A stretch of DNA of 64,000 nucleotides from Corallococcus caeni. Its GTDB lineage: Bacteria; Myxococcota; Myxococcia; Myxococcales; Myxococcaceae. The DNA lies in contig NZ_BTTW01000001.1 in the NCBI RefSeq assembly GCF_036245865.1, positions 1,054,001-1,118,000 on the forward strand. The letters run 5' to 3'. Shown here piece after piece: positions 12,401-19,835 of this stretch. The notes under the pieces were generated by a model. That model had not been told where the DNA came from and made no database searches. It saw only the letters and a program-made list of their open reading frames with translations. The position numbers were made by a program, and so were the translations under genes. The first letter of the stretch is position 1, and every line of letters starts with the position of its first letter.

Positions 12401-15400
12401 GATTCGCAGGTGAAGCTGCGCGGCTTCCGCATCGAGCCGGGAGAGATCGAGACCGCCCTCAAGGACTCCGACGGGGTCACGGACGCGGTCGTCGTCGTGC
12501 GCGAGGACGTCCCTGGAGACAAGCGGCTGGTGGCCTACGTCGTGGGCGCGGAGGCGGAACCGGTCGCGCTGCGCGCAGGTCTCGTCGCGAGGCTGCCGGG
12601 ACACATGGTGCCCTCCGCCATCGTGAAGCTGGACCGGCTGCCACTCACGCCCTCGGGGAAGGTGGACCGCAAGGCCCTGCCCGCACCGGACGCGGGCGGG
12701 AGCAAGGGCACCTACGTCGCGCCACGCGAGGGCTGGGAGGCCCTGGTCGCGGAGCTCTGGGCACCCCTCTTGCGCGTGAGCCGCGTGGGCGCGCACGACA
12801 ACTTCTTCGAACTGGGAGGCCACTCGCTCCTGGCCACGCGCGTGGTGTCGCGACTGCGGGACGTGCTCCAGCAGGACGTCCCGGTGCGCCTGCTCTTCGA
12901 AGCGCCCACCGTGGCCCGCTTCGCCGAGCGCCTGGAGGCCTTGAAGAAGGGAGGCCAGGGGACGCCGACGCCGCCCATCATCGAGGTGTCGCGCGAGCAG
13001 CCCCTGCCGCTGTCCTTCGCACAGCAGCGGCTGTGGTTCCTCGCGCGGTTGGATCCGGAAGGCTACGCGTACAACGTGCCCTTCTTCTTCCAGCTGGAGG
13101 GGCCGCTGGAGGCCCGCGCGCTGGAGGCCGCGTTGGACGCGCTCGTCCAGTGCCACGAAGCCCTACGCACCACCTTCACCGAAGCGCACGGCCAGCCCGT
13201 GCAGCACGTCCGTGAGCACCAGCCCCTGACGCTCACGTTCGAGGAGGGCTCGGACGAAGCGCTCCGCCAGCGCGCGGAAGCGGAGGTGCGCAAGCCCTTC
13301 GACATGGAGCATGGGCCCCTCGTGCGCGCCACGCTGGTACGCACCGCGCCGCAGCGGCACGCACTGCTGCTGGTCATGCACCACATCGTCTGTGACTTCT
13401 GGTCCATCGACATCCTGGTGCGTGAGCTCAAGGCCCTCTACGCCTCGAGCCTGCGGCACGAAGCCCCCGCCCTGCCCCGGCTCCCCGTGCAGTACCCGGA
13501 CTTCGCCACCTGGCAGCGTCAGGTGATGCAGGGAGCCGCGCTGGAGGAGCAACGCGCGTGGTGGAAGCAACACCTGGAGGGCGCACCTCCCACGCTGGAC
13601 CTGCCCACGGACAGGCCGCGTCCGCCTGTGCAGTCCTTCAAGGGCCTTCAGCTCTCACGTCCGCTGCCCGCTTCTCTCCCGGCCGCCATCCAGTCGCTGG
13701 CCCGTGATGCGGGCGTCACGCCCTTCATGCTGCTGCTCGCGGGCTTCCACGCGCTGCTCGCCCGCCACAGCGGCCAGGAGGACCTCGTCATCGGCACGCC
13801 CATCGCCGGGCGCGGCCGTCGCGAGGTGGAGAACCTCATCGGCTTCTTCACCAACACCCTCGCCCTGCGCGTGGACGCCTCCGGCGCGGAGAACTTCCGC
13901 TCCCTGCTGGGCCGCGTGCGCGAGGCCTGCCTCGGCGCCTACGCCCACCAGGACATGCCCTTCGAGCAGCTCGTCGACGCGCTCGTCCCCTCGCGGGACC
14001 TGAGCCGCTCGCCGCTGTTCCAGGTGATGTTCGTCTTCCAGAACGCGGGTGCGCCCTGGGAGCTGCCCGGCGTCTCCGTGCGCGCGCTCACCTTCGAGCC
14101 CGGCATGGCCAAGTTCGACCTCACCCTCTTCGTGCGTGAGTCGCCCGAAGGCTGGTCGAGCGCCTGGGAGTACAACACCGCCCTCTTCGACGAGGACACG
14201 GTCGCGCGCTTCGCGGATCACTACGCACAGCTCCTCGAAAGTGCGCTCGCGGCACCGGACGCCCCGCTGGCCACGCTGCCCCTGCTCACCGACGCGGAGC
14301 AACGACAGCTCGCGCAGTGGACGCTCCGCTCCGTGCCCTACCCCGCCGTCTCCAGTGTCCACGCCTTCTTCGAGGCCACGGCCACGCGCACACCCGACGC
14401 GATCGCGGTGCGCTTCGGAGCGCAGACGCTCACCTACGGAGAGCTGGAGCGACGCTCGAACCAGCTCGCGCACCACCTGCGCCGGCACGGCGTGCGCACC
14501 GATGTCCGCGTGGGCATCCATCTGCACCGCTCGCTGGAGCTGGCCGTGGCGGTGCTGGGAACGCTCAAGGCCGGGGGCGCCTACGTGCCGCTGGATCCGG
14601 CCTATCCGCCGGAGCGGCTCGCCGCGATGCTCCAGGCTTCAGGCGCGGCGGTGCTGCTCACGTCGCGGGCGCTGCGCGGCGTCCTGGATGGCGGCTCCGC
14701 GCTGCCGCTGGAGCTCGACACGCAGGCGGACGTCCTCGCCCGCGAAGCCGACGCGCGTCCCACCCCGCTGGGCAACGCGCAGGCGCTCACCTACGTCATC
14801 TTCACCTCCGGCTCCACCGGCACGCCCAAGGGCATCGCGATGCACCACGAGGCGCTGGTGAACCTGCTCCACTGGCAGGTGGGGGACTCGGTGGCTCCGA
14901 TGGCGCGCACGCTCCAGTTCTCCGCGCTGAGCTTCGACGTGTCCTTCCAGGAGCTGTTCGCGACCTGGGCCGCGGGCGGTGAGCTGGTGCTGCTCACCGA
15001 CGAGGTCCGCCGCGACGCAAGCCAGCTCCTCGCGCTGCTGGAGGGCGCGGGCATCGAGCGGTTCTTCATGCCCTTCGTCGCGCTCCAGAACCTAGCGGAG
15101 GTGGCCGAGCGCGAGGGCACCTTCCCCACGCGCGTCCGGGAGATCATGGTCGCGGGCGAGCAGCTGCGCATGACGCCCGCGCTCCGCCGCTTCATGAAGC
15201 GTACGGGCGCCGTGCTGCACAACCACTACGGACCGTCCGAAGCCCACGCGGTGACGTCGCTGTCGCTGAGGGGAGACCCGGCGGCGTGGCCGGACCTGCC
15301 CTCCATTGGAAGCCCCTTGAGCAACGTGCCCGTCCACGTGCTGGACGCGCACCTGCGCCCGGTGCCCCGGGGCGTGACGGGCGAGCTGTACGTGGGCGGC

Positions 15401-16909
15401 GTCCAGGTCTGCCGCGGCTACCTGGATCAGCCCGGCCTCACCGCCGACCGCTTCATCCCCGACCCCTCCAGCCCCACGCCAGGAGGCCGGCTGTACCGCA
15501 CGGGCGACTGGGCCCGGTACCTGCCGGACGGCTCGCTGGAGTTCCTCGGCCGGCGCGACGCGCAGGTGAAGGTGCGCGGCTTCCGCATCGAGCTGGGAGA
15601 AATCGAAGCGGCGCTGGCGCAGCACCCGTCGGTGCGGGACTGCATCGTCGACGCGCGAGACGACGGGAGCGGCCAGAAGCGGCTGGTGGCCTGGGTGGTG
15701 GGCGCCGTCGGCAAGTCGCCCGACGTCAGCGCGCTGCGCGGCTTCCTCCAGCAGCGGCTGCCTGAATACATGGTGCCCGCGCGCTGGGTCGCGATGGAGA
15801 AGTTCCCCCTGACGCCGTCGGGCAAGGTGAACCGCAAGGCGCTGCCCGCCCCGGAAGGAGGCCGCGAGTCCACGCGAGCCCTGGTCGGTCCCCGGACGCC
15901 GCTGGAGCTACAGCTCGTGCGCATCTGGGAGGAGGTGCTGGGCGTGCATCCCATCGGCGTGCACGACAACTTCTTCGAGCTGGGCGGGCACTCGCTGCTG
16001 ACGTTGCGGTTGCAGTCCGCCATTCGCGCCAGGCTGGGCCGTCCGCTGCCCGTGGCGGCGCTCTTCCAGAACCCCACCGTGGAGCACCTGGCGGGCCTGC
16101 TCCGGGACGGCGGCGCACGCTGGTCGCCCCTCGTCACGCTCCAGGAGGGCGAGCAGGGTGTCCGTCCCTTCTTCTGCGTCCACGCGGTGGGAGGCAACGT
16201 CGCGCCCTACGCGGAGCTGGCCCGTGCCCTGGGACCGGAGCAGCCCTTCCACGGACTCCAGGCCCGTGGCCTGGACGGCGCGGAGCCGCCCTGTGAGTCC
16301 ATCCCGGAGATGGCGGCCCTCTACGTGCGCGCGGTTCGCGAGGTCCAACCCCATGGCCCCTACCTGCTCGGCGGCTGGTCCATGGGCGGAAGCATCGCGT
16401 GGGAGATGGCCCACCAACTGCGGAGCGAAGGTGAACAGGTCGCGCTGCTCGCGCTGCTGGACACCTCCGCGAGCCTGCACTCGGGCAACCCCGACGACGC
16501 GGACACGAAGGCGCGGCTGAGCGCGCTGTTCCTGGAGGACCTGCTGCGCGCCTCCGGCCAGCCGCTGCCCGCGAACGACGGGCTCTCACCCGAGCAGTGG
16601 ATGGAGGCCCTGGAAGCCGCCAGCCAGCCCCTGTTCGCGGCGGAGCAACCGCTGCGCGAGATGCGCCACGCGTTCGAGGTCCACCTGCACGCCGCCTGGG
16701 TCTACGAACCGCCCCCGGCCAGCGGGCCCTTCACCCTTTTCGAAGCGGAGGACTCGCGCTGGGACCACGGCTGGGCCCCCTACGCGCCCGGCGGGCTGGA
16801 CGCGCACACGGTGCCCGGGGACCACTACTCGTTCCTGAAGCCCCCGCACCTCCAGGTGCTGGCCGCGAAGCTGCGCGATGCGCTTGCGAAGGCCCAGGGC
16901 CCGGCCTGA
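3455..16909 (+). CDS. Four-module nonribosomal peptide synthetase (C-A-T x4, TE)
   Basis: A 4484-residue synthetase making a tetrapeptide, probably N-acylated because it begins with a condensation domain. Module 1: C with HHIVCD at 158-163, A about 480-980, carrier Ser1028. Module 2: C HHIICD 1214-1219, A about 1539-2032, Ser2077. Module 3: C HHIVCD 2262-2267, A about 2580-3080, Ser3124. Module 4: C HHIVCD 3309-3314, A about 3628-4132, Ser4180. The C-terminal thioesterase has GWSMG with Ser4309 and a GDH motif with His4457. All carrier motifs read LGGHS. No epimerase, methyltransferase or cyclase domain is seen. Specificity residues read by eye against GrsA are DVQFNAHAAK (A1), DALFMGVTFK (A2), DALFIGATIK (A3) and DVQFMAHAVK (A4). 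A2 resembles Ile/Val codes and A3 is probably aliphatic. A1 and A4 resemble proline codes without matching them exactly. A GGAG site precedes the ATG. Confidence 0.95.
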   Translation: MTTSSPATPGKKRAPLPLVSRAQALPLSFMQQRLWFLAQLEGTSATYNVYFFVRLKGALDAGALERSLQGVVARHESLRTTFATVDGQPVQRITPALDVPLRAVDLSTKGEAPERERALRECAEAEARTPFDLERGPLVRTTLARLSPDEHALLFVTHHIVCDAVSLGWMANELGALYTAFTRNEAPRLPELPAQYADFAHWQRQTLTGDVLEAERAWWKQRLEGAPPALELPTDRPRPPRQTSRGAVYRLPMPPALATGLRELSRKAAVTPYMALLAAFQVLLLRYSGQEDLVVGTPVAGRGRREVERLIGFFANTLALRLDASGDPTFLALLGRVRDVCLGAYAHPDMPFEQLVDLLVPQRDPSRSPLFQAMFVHVHSPWAALKWPGLTVTEVDFEPGVARFDVTLFLYEDAGGMEARWEYNADLFDEATVARMAAHYARLLEGAIARPESPVSALPLLTARERERAVVDWNDTFAEVPVRSGVHALFEDSVRKSPDAVAVRFGDAHLTYAQLEARANRVAHALRARGVAPDTAVGLCVDRSLELAVGVLGILKSGAAYCPLDPAYPPERLALMLQTSRAKVLVTRRSLASGLPEDGVERLFLEDDPGTPDTAPAPVGGPDTLAYVIFTSGSTGVPKGVAMPHRPLLNLIQWQVRRSAAPRGRTLQFSALSFDVCFQEMLPTFAAGGELVLMPEDTRRDGRALLTLMRAHGVERIFLPFVALQHLAEVADAEGLVPTSLKEINTAGEQLRMTPALRRLLHALDGCVLDNHYGPTETHAASAHVLKGNPDAWPDLPPIGRTITNARTYLLDSRGEPVPVGVAGELFIGGAGLARGYLHRPDLTAERFVPDPLSPHPGARRYRTGDFARYLPDGTLEFLGRRDAQVKLRGYRIELPEVEAAVARLPGVKDVAVVAREDAARGKHLVAYVVTQPGAAVDAGALKAALRERLPEYMVPAAFVLLDAFPLTPSGKLDRRALPAPGEDAEGARAFVAPRTPLETEVAGVFAALLGLPRVGAQDHFFELGGHSLLATQVTARLRDRLQVDLPVRALFAFPTVEELAEHLASLKPEAGPDAEPPLVPRSDGETPPLSFAQARLWFLTRMDPEGFSYNLPWFTRWTGPLDPGALERSLQRLVQRHEALRTTFVEHEGQPVQRIAMALDVPLRREQVSSPRALTRRAEEEVRRPFDLAEGPLLRATLVRVGDGDHALLVTLHHIICDGWSLGVMERELTALYREETGGAEARLPALSLQPADYARWQRLAWVGSGMDARLGWWKARLQDAPPALMLPTDLPRPAVQTFEGAHLAWKASPALSRAVEALGQRHGVTPFMMLLAGFHALLSRYSGQDDVVIGAPLAGRQRQELEGLVGFFINTVPLRITAPRDATFRDLVGLARDVTLEAFAHQDLPFEQLVNALQPERDTRRAPLFQVMFVLQNAGGAPAKALPELAVEPLDVETGMSKFDLTLFAQEAQDGLGFLWEYNTALFEEATVARMAAHYTRLLEAAVSRLEQPLSRIPLLSEEERHRLLVDWNDTRAAYPRDASLSALVEAQAARTPHAIAVAFEGSHLTYAELDARANQLAHHLRGLGVGLGTLVGLCTGRSLEMVVATLAILKAGGAYVPLDPSYPTERLLFMVRDTRLPVLLVQPGQESKLPAVEARVVVLEPSWSAFAKESTQAPRLTVPPEALAYVMYTSGSTGRPKGVCIPHRGVVRLVTGTSYARFGPEEVFLQLAPISFDAATLELWGALLHGAKLVVFPAHQPSLEELGATLEREGISALFLTTALFEQMVLAQPRALAGVRQVMTGGDVMSPVAARRMLETGRELINVYGPTENTTFSTSFELKTARDAVHPVPIGRPIGHTQAYVLDARPEPPPVGVAGELHVGGDGLAWGYLNEPALTAERFVPHPFSTTPGERLYRTGDLARWRPDGLLAFLGRSDTQVKLRGFRIEPGEVEVAVRGLPGVEDAAVVVREDAPGDKRLVAYVVGKEAEPGALRASLAAKLPGHMVPSAFVKLERLPLTPVGKLDRRSLPAPEPTRGDDFVAPKEGWEALVAELWAPLLKVSRVGAHDNFFDLGGHSLLATRVVSRLRDVLHQDVPLRLLFEAPTVARFAERLEALKQGDAGPKPPPLVHVPHDGAVPLSYAQQRLWFLTRLDPGGYAYNVPFFFQLEGPLEARALEAALDALVQRHEALRTTFSEAHGQPVQHVREHQPLTLTFEEGSDEALRQRAEAEVRKPFDLEHGPLVRATLVRTAPQRHALLLVMHHIVCDFWSIDILVRELKALYASSLRHEAPALPQLPVQYPDFAIWQRDWLHGEALEAQRAWWKGHLEGAPPALDLPTDRPRPPVQSFKGLQLSRPLPASLPAAIQSLARDAGVTPFMLLLAGFHALLARHSGQEDLVIGTPIAGRGRREVENLIGFFTNTLALRVDASGAENFRTLLGRVREACLGAYAHQDMPFEQLVDALVPSRDLSRSPLFQVMFVFQNAGAPWELPGVSVRALTFEPGMAKFDLTLFVRESPEGWVSVWEYNTALFEEDTVARFADHYTRLLESAIAEPERPIARIPLLSEEERQQLLGTWNDTGSDYPRDASLPSLFEEQVARAPQAIAMEFEGSQLTYAELDARANQLAHHLRGMGVGLGSRVGLCTGRSVELVVATLAILKAGGAYVPLDPSYPAERLDFMMRDAQVLVVLVQPKLVESLPRTSARTVLLDAEGRDWAHAPVAPPHVEIPAEALAYVMYTSGSTGRPKGVCIPHRGVVRLVTGVDYARLGPEEVFLQLAPTSFDAATLELWGALVHGAKLVVFGPHPPSLEELARTLEARGITTLFLTTALLEQMAMAQPQALARMRQLITGGDVMSPVAARRLLDEGQVIVNAYGPTENTTISTAYRLTVPGDATAPISIGHPIANSQAYVLDALGAPAPVGVAGELYVGGDGLAWGYLHRPDLTAERFVPHPFSTTPGARLYRTGDRARWRANGVLDFLGRNDSQVKLRGFRIEPGEIETALKDSDGVTDAVVVVREDVPGDKRLVAYVVGAEAEPVALRAGLVARLPGHMVPSAIVKLDRLPLTPSGKVDRKALPAPDAGGSKGTYVAPREGWEALVAELWAPLLRVSRVGAHDNFFELGGHSLLATRVVSRLRDVLQQDVPVRLLFEAPTVARFAERLEALKKGGQGTPTPPIIEVSREQPLPLSFAQQRLWFLARLDPEGYAYNVPFFFQLEGPLEARALEAALDALVQCHEALRTTFTEAHGQPVQHVREHQPLTLTFEEGSDEALRQRAEAEVRKPFDMEHGPLVRATLVRTAPQRHALLLVMHHIVCDFWSIDILVRELKALYASSLRHEAPALPRLPVQYPDFATWQRQVMQGAALEEQRAWWKQHLEGAPPTLDLPTDRPRPPVQSFKGLQLSRPLPASLPAAIQSLARDAGVTPFMLLLAGFHALLARHSGQEDLVIGTPIAGRGRREVENLIGFFTNTLALRVDASGAENFRSLLGRVREACLGAYAHQDMPFEQLVDALVPSRDLSRSPLFQVMFVFQNAGAPWELPGVSVRALTFEPGMAKFDLTLFVRESPEGWSSAWEYNTALFDEDTVARFADHYAQLLESALAAPDAPLATLPLLTDAEQRQLAQWTLRSVPYPAVSSVHAFFEATATRTPDAIAVRFGAQTLTYGELERRSNQLAHHLRRHGVRTDVRVGIHLHRSLELAVAVLGTLKAGGAYVPLDPAYPPERLAAMLQASGAAVLLTSRALRGVLDGGSALPLELDTQADVLAREADARPTPLGNAQALTYVIFTSGSTGTPKGIAMHHEALVNLLHWQVGDSVAPMARTLQFSALSFDVSFQELFATWAAGGELVLLTDEVRRDASQLLALLEGAGIERFFMPFVALQNLAEVAEREGTFPTRVREIMVAGEQLRMTPALRRFMKRTGAVLHNHYGPSEAHAVTSLSLRGDPAAWPDLPSIGSPLSNVPVHVLDAHLRPVPRGVTGELYVGGVQVCRGYLDQPGLTADRFIPDPSSPTPGGRLYRTGDWARYLPDGSLEFLGRRDAQVKVRGFRIELGEIEAALAQHPSVRDCIVDARDDGSGQKRLVAWVVGAVGKSPDVSALRGFLQQRLPEYMVPARWVAMEKFPLTPSGKVNRKALPAPEGGRESTRALVGPRTPLELQLVRIWEEVLGVHPIGVHDNFFELGGHSLLTLRLQSAIRARLGRPLPVAALFQNPTVEHLAGLLRDGGARWSPLVTLQEGEQGVRPFFCVHAVGGNVAPYAELARALGPEQPFHGLQARGLDGAEPPCESIPEMAALYVRAVREVQPHGPYLLGGWSMGGSIAWEMAHQLRSEGEQVALLALLDTSASLHSGNPDDADTKARLSALFLEDLLRASGQPLPANDGLSPEQWMEALEAASQPLFAAEQPLREMRHAFEVHLHAAWVYEPPPASGPFTLFEAEDSRWDHGWAPYAPGGLDAHTVPGDHYSFLKPPHLQVLAAKLRDALAKAQGPA
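8041..11178 (+). repeat. NRPS internal tandem repeat, unit 1 (A2-T2-C3)
   Basis: First copy of a tandem A-T-C unit of about 3.14 kb inside the synthetase gene. Matching landmarks lie 3138-3141 bases apart: CTGGAACGAC at 8041 and 11179, and the C-domain His-His codons at 10238 and 13379. The part coding the C domain (about 9885-11095) is almost identical to its partner, while the A-T part is clearly related but more diverged. Boundaries are approximate. Confidence 0.8.
11179..14316 (+). repeat. NRPS internal tandem repeat, unit 2 (A3-T3-C4)
   Basis: Second copy of the tandem unit. The C4 part (about 13022-14232) repeats C3 almost base for base and similarity stops soon after it. The next adenylation domain (A4) instead resembles A1, sharing the FDVxFQE core and the IxxPFVALQ segment. 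The gene therefore looks like a mosaic of two module lineages. Confidence 0.78.
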
Positions 16910-16915
16910 CAGCGG

Positions 16916-18253
16916 TCACGGCGCCGGGTGCGAGGCGCCACGCACCCGGATCCACCACCCGGTGGGATTGATGGGCACGGCCGCCTCCGCGCCCGGCGGA
17001 ACGCGCGCCTCGCGGATGAGGTGGGCGGTCCGGGCCCAGTCGCGCTCGGGCCCCCACGGCTCGAAGGTCCACCGGGGGAGGGCCAGCACCACCACGCACA
17101 CGCAAAGGCCCGCGGCGAAGACGGGGCGGAACCGCGCCAGCGCCGCCACCCAGAGGACGAGCCCCGCCGGGAGCGCGAACAGCATGTAGCGGTCCTCCAC
17201 CACACCCGGGTCCCGGAACGCGCCGAACGTGGGGTAGCCGGCGGCCCCGGAGCGCACGTACCAGGTGAGCGGAATCAACAGGAAGACGCACGCGCACGCG
17301 GCCAGCAGCAACGCCCGCTGCCGCGCGGGCACCCGGCGAAGTCCCATCACGAGCACGGCGACAAGCCCACCCGCCACCGCGACCTGGACCCCGAGCGGCC
17401 TGCGGAAGTACGACAGCGTCCCGCCGTCGCCCAGCACCGGGTGCAACACGTAGCGGACGTTGAAGGTGTTCCAGAGGTGCACGGCCATGCGCGGGAGCGG
17501 CCAGGCGGCGAAGTCGGAAGCGGCCATGCCCGACTGGCGGAAGAGCACCATGTTCACCCCCGCCAGCACGGTCAGCGCCACCGCCGCCGCGCCCTCGCCC
17601 AGCACCGCGCGCGGGGGCTGACCGGCGCGCCACCGCATCACGCCCCGCAGCAGGAAGACCGGCGCCAGCAACACGCCCTCGCCCGCGCTCGAAGCCGCCG
17701 CGAGCAGCACCGCGCCGTCGGCGGGGCCCAGCGGGCGCTCCAGGTCCTGAAGCGCCACCAGCATGACCCCGTAGAAGAGGACGGAGTGGAGGTTGGCCAG
17801 GTTGCCCATCACCTCCCAGGTTCCCGGCAGGAAACAGAGCGCCACGGCGGCGAGGATCCGGACCCCGTCATGGGGCACCAGCCAGCGGCAGCGGACCCGC
17901 GCGATGAGCGCGAACACCGCCGCGTCGATTCCCAGCGTGAGCCACGCCAGCCCCAGCGCGAACGCCTCGATGGGCAGCAGCGACAGGCCCCAGGCCAGCA
18001 GCCGGGGAACGACATGCAGATAGCCCGCGTAGGGCATGAACGTGGCGCCAACGCCATGCGCGAGCACGTCCGCCAGGAACACCGTCCCATCCTCCGCCCA
18101 GAGGTGGGCCTGGACGAGCCGCGCGTGGGAGCGCAGCGCCAGCACCGCGAAGCACACCCCCAGCGCCGTCGCATACGGGGCGCGCAGCCGCTCCCATCCC
18201 AGGTCGATGGGACGACGCAGCAGACGCGACCACGGAGAGGAGGAGTCAGCCAT
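16916..18253 (-). CDS. Polytopic membrane protein, possible GT-C glycosyltransferase
   Basis: A 445-residue protein starting at MADSSSPW, with many hydrophobic segments across its length. After the first membrane segment comes LWAEDGTVF, an acidic motif placed where GT-C glycosyltransferases carry their first-loop catalytic acid. That placement is the only functional hint; no family assignment is certain. The gene converges on the NRPS with six bases between stop codons, so any NRPS terminator must lie inside this coding end, where GGCGCC repeats at 16920-16925 and 16934-16939. It lies downstream of the chitinase gene on the same strand but a strong hairpin separates them. A start further upstream is possible but would add a Pro/Arg-rich stretch that does not look coding. 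Confidence 0.72.
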   Translation of the reverse strand: MADSSSPWSRLLRRPIDLGWERLRAPYATALGVCFAVLALRSHARLVQAHLWAEDGTVFLADVLAHGVGATFMPYAGYLHVVPRLLAWGLSLLPIEAFALGLAWLTLGIDAAVFALIARVRCRWLVPHDGVRILAAVALCFLPGTWEVMGNLANLHSVLFYGVMLVALQDLERPLGPADGAVLLAAASSAGEGVLLAPVFLLRGVMRWRAGQPPRAVLGEGAAAVALTVLAGVNMVLFRQSGMAASDFAAWPLPRMAVHLWNTFNVRYVLHPVLGDGGTLSYFRRPLGVQVAVAGGLVAVLVMGLRRVPARQRALLLAACACVFLLIPLTWYVRSGAAGYPTFGAFRDPGVVEDRYMLFALPAGLVLWVAALARFRPVFAAGLCVCVVVLALPRWTFEPWGPERDWARTAHLIREARVPPGAEAAVPINPTGWWIRVRGASHPAP

Positions 18254-18290
18254 CGAGGGCGCCCGTATACCATCCGCGCCCGGTGAGCGA

Positions 18291-18315
18291 CGGGGCCGGC
18301 GCTCCACCGGCCCCG
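18291..18315 (-). terminator. Hairpin downstream of the chitinase gene
   Basis: A perfect 9-bp stem, CGGGGCCGG (18291-18299) with CCGGCCCCG (18307-18315), and a 7-base loop. It lies 12 bases past the chitinase stop codon. There is no T-tract, which is common in such GC-rich genomes. Confidence 0.5.
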
Positions 18316-18327
18316 CCACAGCACCCA

Positions 18328-19749
18328 CTACAGCGCTTCCAGCCGGAACTGCTGGCAGTCGTTGTTGGACCAGGTCCACTGCTGGAGCAGCGTGCCGTCA
18401 CCGCTGCCCTGCTGGCAGCCCGTCACGTCCAGCACCTTGCCGCTGTGGCGAGCCTCCAGCCGGTGATAGCCGTTGCCCAGGGCCACGGGCTTGAACTGCT
18501 GGTTGCTCCCGCCGCCGTAGGACCACTGCTGGAGCCCCGCGCCGTCCGCGGTGCTCACGTCCTTCACGTCCAGCGCCTTGCCGCTGTAGCGCGACACGAA
18601 GCGGTAGTAGCCGCTGTCCGTCGCCTCCATGGACCACTGCTGGCTCGCGCCCGTGTGGCAGGCCCACTGGTGGATGATGGCGCCGTCCGCCGTGCTGGGG
18701 CCGCTGATGTCCACGCAGCGCCCGGAGGCCTTGTTCACCAGCCGGTACGCCCCCGTGCCGCCGCCCGTGCCCTGCGCCACGGAGTAGATGGCGTTGAGCA
18801 GCGACGTGCTCCCGGACGTGTCCTGGGACAGCTCCCAGATCATCACGCCGCCGTTCTGCTTGCCCAGCTGCGTCTTCGCCTGGATGGTCGCGATGCCGTT
18901 GTAATAGACGTCCCCCACGTTGTCCTTGTAGGGCGCCTGCGGGTCGCGAGCGACGAGCTCCGAGTAGCCCACGTAGCTCGACGGCGAGCGGCCATAGAAC
19001 GGCACGCCCAGCACCGCCTTGGACGCCGGCAGCCCGCGCCCCTTCCAGTAGCTCAGCGACTGGACCGCCAGGTCATACGTCGAATGCGGCTGCCCGCCGT
19101 CGTACGCCATGATGTTGAGGAAATCGACGTCGTTGAACACCGACGCCGGCACGCCGCCGCCCGTGTAGCCGTTCGCCACCACCGCCGCCGTGAGCAGCTT
19201 GCCCCGGCTGTGCATCGCGGTGCCCAGCTGGTTCATCAGTAGCGCGTAGTTGCTCCCCGACGTGCCGGGGTCCGGGTACTCCCAGTCGATGTCCACGCCG
19301 TCCAGCCCGGCCGCGTTGACGAAGTTCACCACGTTGTTCACGAACGCCGTGCGCGCGCTCGCGTTCGCGGCCATCTGTTCGAAGCCGCTGTCGTTGCCGT
19401 CGTTCCAGCCGCCCACGGCGATGAGCACCTTCACACCCTGCGCGTGCGCCAGCGTCACCAGCGAGCGCAGCCGCGCGTCCCCGCTGCTCACCCCCGTGAG
19501 CCCACCGGACGCCGTGGGCAGCGCGAACGCGTAGTTGATGTGCGAGAGCTTCGAGTACTGCAGCGTGTTCACGTCCCCCGCCCACGTCGGCAGATAGCCC
19601 ACCACGCGCGTCGACAGCGCGGCGGACTCCACCTGCCCCACGGGCTCCCCGGCGCCAGCCACGTCCTCGGGGCCCGAGCAGCCTCCCAGCGATGCGAGAA
19701 ACACGGCGCCCAGCGCCCACGTCCGGAACGGCGTCGAGGTACGAGACAC
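18328..19749 (-). CDS. GH18 chitinase lipoprotein with ricin-type lectin domain
   Basis: A 473-residue secreted chitinase. I chose the GTG at 19749 because GCAGGAG lies just upstream and the product then starts with a clean lipoprotein signal ending in LGGC (Cys24). The GH18 barrel spans about residues 45-320 and carries the DxxDxDxE signature as DGVDIDWE, with catalytic acid Glu157. A beta-trefoil ricin/CBM13 domain follows (about 335-473) with three QxW-type repeats (QQWSM, QQWSY, QQWTW). The enzyme should hydrolyse chitin from the outer membrane or cell surface and the lectin domain should bind carbohydrate, which fits predation on fungi or growth on chitin. It stands alone between hairpins and is probably transcribed from the 86-base gap upstream. 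Confidence 0.92.
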   Translation of the reverse strand: MSRTSTPFRTWALGAVFLASLGGCSGPEDVAGAGEPVGQVESAALSTRVVGYLPTWAGDVNTLQYSKLSHINYAFALPTASGGLTGVSSGDARLRSLVTLAHAQGVKVLIAVGGWNDGNDSGFEQMAANASARTAFVNNVVNFVNAAGLDGVDIDWEYPDPGTSGSNYALLMNQLGTAMHSRGKLLTAAVVANGYTGGGVPASVFNDVDFLNIMAYDGGQPHSTYDLAVQSLSYWKGRGLPASKAVLGVPFYGRSPSSYVGYSELVARDPQAPYKDNVGDVYYNGIATIQAKTQLGKQNGGVMIWELSQDTSGSTSLLNAIYSVAQGTGGGTGAYRLVNKASGRCVDISGPSTADGAIIHQWACHTGASQQWSMEATDSGYYRFVSRYSGKALDVKDVSTADGAGLQQWSYGGGSNQQFKPVALGNGYHRLEARHSGKVLDVTGCQQGSGDGTLLQQWTWSNNDCQQFRLEAL

Positions 19750-19835
19750 GGCAGACTCCTGCGAAGGGGTTGAACGGGCTTGACCCGTAAAACCCACTAA
19801 GCAGTTTTGTCTGGAAGACTCAACGACTCATCATC

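Noticed and set aside
7394..13156. 1920-codon open frame on the minus strand inside the NRPS gene
   Set aside because: It mirrors the coding strand of a very GC-rich gene, its product is dominated by Arg, Gln, His, Leu and Gly with no domain, and it follows the frame expected from third-position GC bias.
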